From Prosthecobacter sp. (lineage in GTDB: Bacteria > Verrucomicrobiota > Verrucomicrobiia > Verrucomicrobiales > Verrucomicrobiaceae), in NCBI GenBank assembly GCA_019186985.1, contig JABARQ010000051.1:1-51275 (forward strand): DNA of 51,275 nucleotides, read 5' to 3'. The position numbers and the translations under genes were made by a program. Under the pieces are notes generated by a model. That model saw only the letters and a list, made by a program, of their open reading frames with translations, searched no databases and was not told where the DNA came from. Shown piece by piece: positions 1 through 8,300 of the stretch. Position 1 is the stretch's first letter. The number at the start of each line of letters is the position of its first letter.

Positions 1-29
1 GCGGCGACGCAGTTACTTCAAGTTCTCAC

Positions 30-209
30 CTGGAACACGGTTCCAGATGGCCGAGGTCTTCCACCCCGGAGGATCGTGACGCTTCACAGCGCACTAGCCA
101 TCTTGCTCCGCAAGATGAGCAACACGCTGGCGCAAGCACCCAGAACTTTCGAACTCCCAAAACACCCGGCTCCACGAAGCCCCCAGGCTCATCTCGACGG
201 AGCGAGATG
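30..209. repeat. Cluster of three short palindromes (REP-like)
   Basis: Three perfect 7-bp hairpins are visible: 30-46 (CTGGAAC, loop ACG, GTTCCAG), 99-117 (CATCTTG, loop CTCCG, CAAGATG) and 190-209 (CATCTCG, loop ACGGAG, CGAGATG). The reverse complement of the third reads CATCTCGCTCCG then TCGAGATGAGC, almost the same as the second (CATCTTGCTCCG then CAAGATGAGC). The second and third are therefore two copies of one palindromic element in opposite orientation, like REP/BIME pairs. They lie downstream of the minus-strand gene that ends at 259. No T-run follows any of them, so an intrinsic terminator is not clear. No gene was seen in bases 1-258. Confidence 0.5.
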
Positions 210-258
210 ACGACTATGCTTCACCTGATTAAATCCGCAGGTTTTGTCCAGTCGCCGG

Positions 259-3000
259 TCACCACACCTCCAGACGCACAAACCTGCGGTCGGCCGTGCC
301 CTTCGGCACCGTCACCTTCACCTCCTGCCGGATGCCGTTGTCGCTCAGCACCTGCTCGGAATCATCCCCGTATGTCCAGTCGGTGCCGTTCATCGTCTGC
401 GTCCACGGGACTTCAAAGCCCACCTCCGAGGCGGCGGACGAACCCCTTGTGTAGAAGAGCTCGATGCTGCCGCCGTTGACGCCCACCCGCAGCCCGGGCG
501 GGCTGTCATCCGCCGTCGGGTCCATGCCAAAGGCAAATTCGTCATAGTTGCTTGTGCCGTCACCGTCAGGATCCGCCGTGTCAGCGGCGCTGCCGGAATT
601 GTCGGAAGTGCCGAACCAGTTCTGCCTCCAGAAGGCGATTGCGCTGCCTGAACCGCTGCCGACACCGGTGACCGTGACATCAAAGGGGTTCTCGTCCGGG
701 TCATTGCTTGAGAAGCGAAGCACCGCGCTGCGAGGCCCTGCCGAGGAGGGCGTGAAGGAGATGCTGAAGGCCGCCGTGGCGCCGTCTTCAAGCGCGGAAG
801 GCAGGGCGCTGACGGTGAAGTCCCCGGGATTGGCGCCCGCCTTGACCACGCCCAGCCCAAGCAGCGGGATCGTGCCGTCGCTGCGCAGCGTGAAGGTCAT
901 GCCGGGGCTGGAGACTCCCGGGGCGAAGCTCCCGAGATAAACCGCTCCCGATCCGTCCACCAGGCCGCCGCCGGCCTCCTGCTCGATGGCGACCTCGGGC
1001 GTGAGCGGGTAGCTGCCGATATAGCTGGAGCTTGGTGCTGGAATAGGGGTTTCTGATTCCAAGTCATTCCACCCGGCCTCGGTGAAGCTGCCGGTGACAA
1101 ACAAATCATCCCCGACCACGGTGATGTCCCACACATCCCAGTTGGGTCCGCCGCCGACCTGCTCCCAGGTGCTGCCATTCCACTCTTGCAGCGGTTCAAC
1201 GGTATTCTGTGAGCCAGCAAAGAGCAGGCCGTGGGTGTATTTGAGCACATTCACACCGCCATCAATGGCCACGCCAGTGCCGAGCGCACTCCAGGTGCTG
1301 CCGTTCCACCGGGCGACATGGTTGTCGCAAGGCACTCCATTGATGGAGACGAAGGTGCCGCCGATGACGAGGTCAGCGTCCATGGCGGTCATGCAGTTCA
1401 CCAACGGGGTGATGTTGCCGGTATGCGTGACCCAGGCGCCGCCGTTCCATTGCAGGATGTGACTGGTCTGCAATTCCGACACGCTGATGTCGTTGAAGGT
1501 CGAGGCGTAAAGCTGCCCGCCCGCCTGGCACATGGACTGCACAAACGAGTCCGCATTGAGCGTGATGCCAGCGCCCGCGTCACTCCATGTCGTGCCATTC
1601 CATTTGGCGATATGGTTGATGGGCGTACCATTCGCGGTTGAGATGTCGCCGAAGACGTAGAGCGCACCGCCGATGCTCGCCATGTTGCCGGAAAGCGAGG
1701 CCTCCAGATTCCCGATGGTGACCCACGCGCTGCCGCTCCATTTCGCAACGGTGAGAGGATACGGCGGCAAGGGTTGATCAACCCAGTAGCAGGCATAAAG
1801 CTCGCCATCGTGCGCGACGAGGGAGCCGCCCTGGCTGCCCGGAAGCGCCGACCATGTGTTGGTGGTCTTGTCATAACAGGCCACATGGCTGGCGGCGATC
1901 TTGCCAGCGGTGGTGAAGCTGCCGCTGACGTAGATTTTGCCATTCAGCTCGACGATGGAATAACCATCGCCATTGAGCCCGCCGTCAAGATCTTCGAAGA
2001 TGGAGGACCACGTGCTGCCATTCCAGCGGGCGAGGCCTTGCGTCTTGACTCCATCAGTCACCGTAAGGTCACCGCTGACAAACACCGCGCCGCCAACCTG
2101 CGACACCATCGTCAGGTATTGATCGACGCCGGTGCCGCCCACGATGTGCCAGGCGCTGCCGTCCCAGCGCTCGAGGTAGTTGGTGAACTGCCCTCCCACG
2201 TACACATCACCCCCCAGCATGGCGACCTCCGTGGCGAATTCGTCAAAGGTCTTCAGCGTCGTCCAGGAAGCACCGTCCCAATGACGGCATGTGCTGCCGC
2301 CGACCACATAAATGTTGATGCCATCCTGGGTGGCGATGCCGCTGATCGAGTCAGTGGCCGGCCCCACGTTCGACCAGGCGGCGCCGTTCCATTTCTGCAC
2401 CTGAGCGCCACGGCCAACGAACAACTCGCCGCCCGCCACGGCCAGGCCGCCCGTGGGCACGCTGGTGCTGGTAAAGCCAGCGCCGGCAGCCAGCCAGTTC
2501 GTGCCATCCCATTTCGCCAGCCTGGAAGTCAATGAGACCCCGCCCACCGAGCTGAAAGTGCCGCCGATGAACAGCTCCGAACCGAGCACCGCCATGGCGT
2601 TCACCGAGCCATTGGCGCCACTGCCGAGGGCTGACCATGCGCTGCCGTCCCACCTTGCCACACGGCTGGCAGACAGGCCATCCACGGCGGTAAAGGTACC
2701 GCCGATGAACACATCACCGCCCATGACAGCCACCGCATTGACTGTCAGCGTGCCACCTGTCAGTCCAGCCCCCAGGGGGGTCACCGTTCCAGTTGCCTTG
2801 TCCACCCGCGCAATGCCCTGCACCGCGACACCTGCGAGCCTGCTGAACGATCCGCCGACATAGTAGGCGTCCGCTGCCTCAGCAATGGCATTGATGGAGC
2901 CGACCGTGGTGGCCTGAGGGAAATTTGGCGACCAGTTTTGCGGCAGTTGCGGGAATGCGTTCGATATGAGCAGCAGCGAGGCGAGGAGGGCTTTTTTCAT
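259..3000 (-). CDS. Secreted repeat protein with choice-of-anchor D domain
   Basis: The protein is 913 aa and starts with a signal peptide (MKKALLASLLLISNAFP). I chose the ATG at 3000 because the signal peptide begins there; the frame stays open upstream but that stretch overlaps the sigma gene on the other strand. Residues ~35-660 carry about twelve repeats of ~40-50 aa with the pattern W(D/N)G(S/T)xW, then a (L/V)(F/Y)(I/V)GG(T/S/Q)F motif, which suggests a beta-propeller-like fold. Residues ~667-781 resemble the choice-of-anchor D / ASPM-SPD-2-Hydin Ig-like domain (FTVSALP, SSNDPDENPFDVTVTG). The tail has DPDGDGTSNYDEFAFGMDP, a calcium-type motif common in verrucomicrobial exported proteins. 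Role unknown; it is probably secreted or surface-bound. The gene diverges from the ECF sigma gene but lacks that gene's promoter motif. Confidence 0.85.
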   Translation of the reverse strand: MKKALLASLLLISNAFPQLPQNWSPNFPQATTVGSINAIAEAADAYYVGGSFSRLAGVAVQGIARVDKATGTVTPLGAGLTGGTLTVNAVAVMGGDVFIGGTFTAVDGLSASRVARWDGSAWSALGSGANGSVNAMAVLGSELFIGGTFSSVGGVSLTSRLAKWDGTNWLAAGAGFTSTSVPTGGLAVAGGELFVGRGAQVQKWNGAAWSNVGPATDSISGIATQDGINIYVVGGSTCRHWDGASWTTLKTFDEFATEVAMLGGDVYVGGQFTNYLERWDGSAWHIVGGTGVDQYLTMVSQVGGAVFVSGDLTVTDGVKTQGLARWNGSTWSSIFEDLDGGLNGDGYSIVELNGKIYVSGSFTTAGKIAASHVACYDKTTNTWSALPGSQGGSLVAHDGELYACYWVDQPLPPYPLTVAKWSGSAWVTIGNLEASLSGNMASIGGALYVFGDISTANGTPINHIAKWNGTTWSDAGAGITLNADSFVQSMCQAGGQLYASTFNDISVSELQTSHILQWNGGAWVTHTGNITPLVNCMTAMDADLVIGGTFVSINGVPCDNHVARWNGSTWSALGTGVAIDGGVNVLKYTHGLLFAGSQNTVEPLQEWNGSTWEQVGGGPNWDVWDITVVGDDLFVTGSFTEAGWNDLESETPIPAPSSSYIGSYPLTPEVAIEQEAGGGLVDGSGAVYLGSFAPGVSSPGMTFTLRSDGTIPLLGLGVVKAGANPGDFTVSALPSALEDGATAAFSISFTPSSAGPRSAVLRFSSNDPDENPFDVTVTGVGSGSGSAIAFWRQNWFGTSDNSGSAADTADPDGDGTSNYDEFAFGMDPTADDSPPGLRVGVNGGSIELFYTRGSSAASEVGFEVPWTQTMNGTDWTYGDDSEQVLSDNGIRQEVKVTVPKGTADRRFVRLEVW

Positions 3001-3085
3001 GCGATGAACCAGTGGTCTCATCGCATGCAGCCCCGGAAGGTGAGCCGGGGTTACAAACCTCCGGCGGAAAGAAGCGGCTTTTTTC

Positions 3086-3114
3086 TGTAACACCTCGCAC
3101 CGCCCGGCTCCTAA
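3086..3114 (+). promoter_or_regulatory. Putative ECF sigma promoter upstream of the sigma gene
   Basis: TGTAACA (3086-3092), a 15-bp spacer and CTCCTAA (3108-3114) precede the sigma gene start by 18 bp. The same layout with 22/29 identical bases recurs at 5294-5322 before the 1356-aa secreted protein, including the spacer words TCGC and CGC. TGTAACA resembles ECF -35 elements, which contain AAC. The inference is autoregulation by the adjacent ECF sigma factor. An AAGGAGG at 3113-3119 overlaps the -10-like block, so the transcript would have a very short leader. Confidence 0.65.
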
Positions 3115-3132
3115 GGAGGTTGAAGCCTTCCC

Positions 3133-3723
3133 ATGCCCCGCCCCTCCACCGACTGGTCCCTGCTCGACGACACAGCCCTCGTGCTGGCGGTCCAGCGTGG
3201 GGAGGTGCGCGCGTTTGAACCGCTGGTGGACCGGCACCTGGGCCATGTGCATGCCTATGTCGCCCTGCGCCTGCCGGTGGCCCACCTCGTGGATGAGATC
3301 ACGCATGAAACCTTCGTTTCCGCCTTTCGGATGATGGACCGCTTCTCCGCAGGCACCAACCTCCACGGCTGGCTGCGCACCATCGCGGGGAACCTCGTGA
3401 GGAAGGAGCTGGCCCGCTACCATCGCGAGGAGCACAACAAGCTGGGTTACGCAGCGCAGCGTGAGGTCGAGCTGGCCATGGCCGAGGACGACGAAGACGT
3501 TTCAGGGGAGGCAGAGGCGCTGCGCGGCTGCCTCGATGCAGTGCCGCCGAACCTGAAGTCGCTGCTCGAGCTGCGCTACCGAGATGACTTCACCTCCGAC
3601 GTGATCGCGGACAAGCTGCAGAAGACCGCCGCGTGGGTGCGCGTGACGCTGCACCGCATCCGCGAACAGCTGCGCAGGTGCATTGAATCCAGGCAGGGAG
3701 GGCCCGACCATGCCGGAACGTGA
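3133..3723 (+). CDS. ECF-type RNA polymerase sigma factor
   Basis: The 196-aa protein has sigma-70 region 2 at residues ~17-95 (VDEITHETFVSAFRMMDRF, then LHGWLRTIAGNLVRKEL) and region 4 at ~128-186 (LRGCLDAVPPNLKSLLELRY, then the helix-turn-helix VIADKLQKTAAWVRVTLHRI). It looks like the Rhodopirellula/Verrucomicrobium family of ECF factors. It directs RNA polymerase to a small regulon and is presumably held inactive by the membrane protein encoded next, whose ATG at 3710 lies inside this gene. The start is ATG 3133, 13 bases after an AGGAGG. The shared promoter motif suggests that it activates itself and the gene at 5338. Confidence 0.92.
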   Translation: MPRPSTDWSLLDDTALVLAVQRGEVRAFEPLVDRHLGHVHAYVALRLPVAHLVDEITHETFVSAFRMMDRFSAGTNLHGWLRTIAGNLVRKELARYHREEHNKLGYAAQREVELAMAEDDEDVSGEAEALRGCLDAVPPNLKSLLELRYRDDFTSDVIADKLQKTAAWVRVTLHRIREQLRRCIESRQGGPDHAGT

Positions 3724-5260
3724 GCAACTGCCTGAACGGCTTGATCAAGGGCCGGATGAAGCCCTGCACGACCTCATGCGGCAGGATGAATCCATGGCTG
3801 CGGAAGTCCTGAGGCATCGCCGCATGGAGCGCGCCTTGCGTTCCATGCTTTCACCCGGAACGCGGCGGCAGCGAATCCGTGATTCGATCATCGCGGCAGT
3901 GGGCGGCACGCCCCTGGAAAACCTGCGCGAGCAGGTGCTGGCGAAGACGAGCCGTCCACGGATCATCTGGCGCACTCACAGGCTGGCCTGGGCGGCTGGT
4001 GCCGCCGCCATGCTGTGCCTCGCAGCGCTCATGATGTTCCCCGGCAATCCAAACGCGCTGCAGTTTGCGGGGTCGGTGGAGGGCACGGAGCTCCGGCGTG
4101 ACGGCAAAAACAGGACCGCTGCGTCCGGCATGACCGTGAAGGCGGGCGACGAAGTTCACGCGGGCAGCCGCGGCGTGACGCTGCGTTTCACGCAGGAAGG
4201 CACGATGATCACCCTGGAGCCCGACACCACGATGCGCGTAAGGTCACTCGCCCCGCAAAAGCAGTTCGAGCTGCTCCAAGGCGGACTCGAAGCCGATGTG
4301 GCGAAGCAGCCGAACGGCGCGATGCTCTGGACCACCGACAACGCGGAAGCCCGGGTGCTCGGAACCCGCTTTGCCCTCACGGCGGACGGCGTCTTCACCC
4401 GGCTCGACGTGCAGAAGGGCGCGGTGGAGCTGCAACGTCTTGGCACCCCGGAACAGACGGTCGTACGTTCGGGTGAGTTCGCAGCTGCGGACGCCCGCAA
4501 GCTGACGGTGGCACGCCCGCAGTCTGCCGAGCCGGTTTGGAATGTTGCGGACCGCTCCACGCCCGGCTTCGAGCATGTGTCCTTCACCAGCGAGGCTGCG
4601 GGCATGGAAATGGGCGTGAACGTGCTGCTGCCGCCGATGTATTCGAAGCACGCCGGCCGGCGCTATCCGGTGGTGTATTTCCTGCATGACAGCGGAGGCG
4701 ATGAACATGGCGACGCCGCCCGCTTCGGCCCGCTGATGCGCGAGTCCATGACGCGGCTTGAGCTCCCCCCCTTCATCGCCGTGTTTCCCAACGTGGGTCC
4801 TGGCCACACGCCGAAGCCCTGGATCATGGGCAAGGCTCTTGCCCGCGACCTCACGCGCTTTGTGGACGACCGCTACCGCACCATTCCCTTCCGCCGCATG
4901 AGGATCGTGGCGGGCATCGGCCAGGGCGGCCACCGCGCCCTCATGCTCGCAGCGCTGCAAGGAATGGAGTTCTCCTCCTGCGTGGTCATGGACGACCCGC
5001 TGCGTGGCGGCCCGCCGGGCTTCCGCATCCTGCTCGAACGCGCCCAGGCGCATCTGAACCGCTTCGGCAGCCAGGCGCTCCTGCTTCACAGCCGGTCCGA
5101 GCCCGAGCGCGATGTGGTGACGCTCGCTCAGTTCCTCAATGACGTCGGCATGGACGCACGCTTTGCCACGATGAAGTCCGAAAGCCCGGATCATGCGGAC
5201 TTCGCGGCTGAAGCCTGGGCACGGCTTGTGCCCGAGATCGCGAATCAGTGGGCACGGTGA
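3710..5260 (+). CDS. FecR-like anti-sigma factor fused to a catalytically dead esterase domain
   Basis: I chose ATG 3710 (516 aa) over TTG 3683 because GGGAGG lies just upstream and the resulting overlap with the sigma stop codon is typical of coupled genes. Residues 1-90 form a charged helical cytoplasmic part, 92-110 a single membrane segment (LAWAAGAAAMLCLAALMMF), ~145-245 a FecR-like sensor (LEPDTTMRVRS, ARVLGTRFALT, VQKGAVEL), and ~290-516 an esterase-D/PHB-depolymerase-like alpha/beta-hydrolase (YPVVYFLHDSGG, IAVFPNVGPG). In active relatives the nucleophile elbow reads AGLSMGG; here it is AGIGQGG (401-407), so the serine is Gly404. The domain is probably a binding module, not an enzyme. 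Its likely role is to hold the ECF factor at the membrane and respond to an extracytoplasmic ligand. Confidence 0.85.
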   Translation: MPEREQLPERLDQGPDEALHDLMRQDESMAAEVLRHRRMERALRSMLSPGTRRQRIRDSIIAAVGGTPLENLREQVLAKTSRPRIIWRTHRLAWAAGAAAMLCLAALMMFPGNPNALQFAGSVEGTELRRDGKNRTAASGMTVKAGDEVHAGSRGVTLRFTQEGTMITLEPDTTMRVRSLAPQKQFELLQGGLEADVAKQPNGAMLWTTDNAEARVLGTRFALTADGVFTRLDVQKGAVELQRLGTPEQTVVRSGEFAAADARKLTVARPQSAEPVWNVADRSTPGFEHVSFTSEAAGMEMGVNVLLPPMYSKHAGRRYPVVYFLHDSGGDEHGDAARFGPLMRESMTRLELPPFIAVFPNVGPGHTPKPWIMGKALARDLTRFVDDRYRTIPFRRMRIVAGIGQGGHRALMLAALQGMEFSSCVVMDDPLRGGPPGFRILLERAQAHLNRFGSQALLLHSRSEPERDVVTLAQFLNDVGMDARFATMKSESPDHADFAAEAWARLVPEIANQWAR

Positions 5261-5293
5261 CCTTGGACTTCAGCAAGGTTTTCAACATCACCC

Positions 5294-5322
5294 TGTAACA
5301 GTTCGCGACGCTCATCTCCTAA
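5294..5322 (+). promoter_or_regulatory. Putative ECF sigma promoter upstream of the 1356-aa protein
   Basis: TGTAACA (5294-5300), a 15-bp spacer and CTCCTAA (5316-5322) lie 15 bp before the ATG at 5338. The motif matches the one before the sigma gene at 22 of 29 positions with the same spacer length. This is the main evidence that the ECF factor controls the large secreted hydrolase. GAAGG at 5324-5328 could act as a ribosome-binding site only if transcription starts close to the -10 block. Confidence 0.65.
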
Positions 5323-5337
5323 CGAAGGCGAACCCCC

Positions 5338-8300
5338 ATGAAGACCTTCGTCAGCCTTACGGCCTTGTTTTGCGCATTGATCACCGCCACCCATGCGGTG
5401 GAAAAGCCCCTGGGCACTTTCTCAAGCTCGGGGGCAACGATGACAAGCATCTATTCGAATGCGAACCTGCGCGGCGTGCTGGTCAGGGCAAGCTGGTCAC
5501 AGATCGAGCCGACGCCGGGCACGTTCAGCTTCACGGCCATCGACAACCAGGTCGCGGGCATCACCTCGCGGGGCAAGTCATGGTCGCTGGCGGTCCTCGG
5601 CGGAGGCGTGGGCTGCCCGGCATGGCTCACGGATCCGGCCGCCAGCGGCGGCCTGGGCGCGCCCTATGTGGACTATGCGTTTCGCGGAGCGCCTGGCTAC
5701 AGGCTGCCCCTGTTCTGGGATGCGACCGTACAAACGCGTCTCACGCTGCTGGCGAATGCACTTGCCGCACGCTACAACACGGATGCGAGCCTGAAGCTGG
5801 TCTACATCACCCAGATGACCGCCAACGGCGTCGAAGGCCACCTGCAAGGCGTCACCATGAGCACGCTGATCGCGGCCGGGAATGACCAGGACGGTGATTC
5901 GGACGTCGACGCGGCCGATTTTGCGCTGCACTGGATTGCGGCGTCGAAGGCGGCCTCACGCAGCTTTGCGCTGGCCTTCACGAACAAGCCGCTGGCTTTC
6001 GAGGTTCATGATGTCAACGGCTCCTCCACGATCCCCGAGACGATCATCAACGACCTGTGGAACGACGCCTCTCTCAATCATCGCGTCGGCGCCGCCATGT
6101 GGTGGATCTCCGGCAAGACCACCTATCAGACGCAGCTCATCAACGTGCTCTCCGCGTATCCCGGCGACATCTACGGCCAGGTGATCGGCAAATCAGGCGA
6201 AGGGGCGTGGGCGGCGGGCACCCCCTACGCAGCCGGCGCCATGCGCATGCCGGTGAATCCGCCTGCAGCGCAGCGCTACCGCTATGAAGCGACCACCGCA
6301 GGCACCAGCGGCGGCACCGAGCCCGTGTGGCCGACCACCATCAATGCCACGGTCACGGATGGCAGCGTGGTATGGACGTGCCGCGACAGCCAGTTTGGCA
6401 ACGGCGACTTCACCACCGTCTTCAGCCAGGCCAAGGCCGTCGGCATGCGCTACATCGAGCCCTGGGAGTGGGAGTTCAACAACACGACAAGCTCGGCAAA
6501 CGGTGAATGGAACACGGCGATGCAGGACTTCAACGCCTGGGCGGACGCCACCTTCGGCGGCGGCAACACCGCACCCACGATCACCGGCATCCCCGACCCG
6601 ACGACAGGCATGGGCACGGCCGTCGGGCCGTTGAGCTTCACCATCGGCGATGCAGAATCAGACGCGGCATCCCTGAGCCTCACGGCCTCCTCCTCCAACA
6701 CCACCCTGCTGCCCCTGGCGAACATCACCTTTGGCGGCAGCGGCGCGAACCGCACGATCACGCTCTCGCCGGCGGCCGGACAAAACGGCACCAGCACCGT
6801 GACGGTCATCGTGAGCGATGGAACGCTCACGGCACAGACGCTTTTCACGCTCACCGTGAGCGCAGGCAACACGGCGCCGACGGTTTCCACCATCCCGAAT
6901 CAAACCACCACCTCAGGTGTCGCAGTCGGCCCCATCGCGTTCACGATTGGCGATGCGGAGACTGCCGCGGCCGCACTCTCGGTCTTCCGCAACTCCAGCA
7001 GCACCACGCTCGTGCCGGCGGCGAACATCGTGCTCGGTGGCAGCGGGGCGAACCGCACCGTCACCGTCACGCCGGCGGCCGGGCAGACAGGCACGGCAAA
7101 CATCATCCTGATCGTGAGCGACGGCTTACTGCAGACGGTGCGCATCTTCACCCTGACCGTGAACGCCGGCGGCAACACCGCGCCGACCATCACCGGCATC
7201 CCCGGTCAGTTCACGACACCGGGAACAGCCGCAGGGCCGCTCAGCTTCACGGTTGGCGATGCGCAAACCGCCGCCGCCTCGCTCATCGTCACCTGTGCAT
7301 CGTCGAACACGACCCTGCTGCCGAATGCAAACATCGTCCTCGGCGGCGGCGGCGCGAACCGCACGATCACGCTGACTCCTGCCAGCGGACAAGCCGGAAG
7401 CACGACCGTGACGCTGACCGTAAGTGACGGCTCCCTCACCGCAGAAGCCAGCTTTTCACTCGTCGTCAGCAGCAGCCCGCAGACCGTCACCGCGCTGACC
7501 GCGCTCCATCAGAACGGGCAGACCTACCTCACCTGGAACGAGGTTGCGGATTCAACGGCAACGTACCGCATCTATCGGTCGACGACACCCTTCACAAGCA
7601 CGGCCCAGCTGGTGGCGGCAGACCTCGTCGGCACTGCGGGGGCCGGCTCGTCGCTCGACGCCCGGCTGAGCGGGCTGCGGTCCACCAGCTACTTTTACCG
7701 CATCACCGCCGCAGGGCCGGATTTGAGCGGCACGCAGGGCTTGTTTGTTCACACGGCCGCTTCGGATGGCGAGGCCTTTTATGCAGCAACGGCGGTCGTG
7801 GGCGGCGTGGAGCAAATCGCGCTGGATCCGGGCCAGAACACCACGGATGCCGTCAACGAGGTCGTGGCGATGCCGGAGCCCGTCTTGCAGCGCACGCTGA
7901 CGATCAACGGCCGCGGCGTGGAGGTTTACGTTCACTGGACCAGCGCCTCGGCGACCGCCCTCTACCCGGCGATGGGCAATCAAAGCTCCACCGCGCATCA
8001 TTTCGGCCTCGTGCGCAACGGCTCGGCGGACACGCACTCGCTGCTCATCCGGCCTCATGCACGGCAGGGCAGCTTTCTGTCCACCGTCACCGGCACGAAC
8101 GATGCGAACGAATGGGTGCTCACGCTTGACGACTGGATGCCGAACAGCATCGAGAACACCTTCTGGCATGGCTACCACGAGGGCTTCAGCATTGAAACGG
8201 GCGGCCCGCAGGGCACCGGGGGCACCGTGCATGATTACACCACCCGCCGCGTGAAATGGGAGGTCGAGTGGGCCATGCGAACGCTGCCGCTGGACCTGAA

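Noticed and set aside
3031..3050. CCCCGG/CCGGGG hairpin as terminator or riboswitch in the divergent region
   Set aside because: It has no T-run and lies upstream of the genes; too short to support an RNA element.
3027..3055. A TGTAAC on the minus strand upstream of the secreted repeat protein as a third ECF promoter
   Set aside because: At the 15-bp spacing the -10 position reads GGGCTGC, not CTCCTAA, so only half of the motif is present.
3001..3435. N-terminal extension of the secreted repeat protein to 3435
   Set aside because: It would place ~145 residues before a clear signal peptide and overlaps the sigma gene in antisense.
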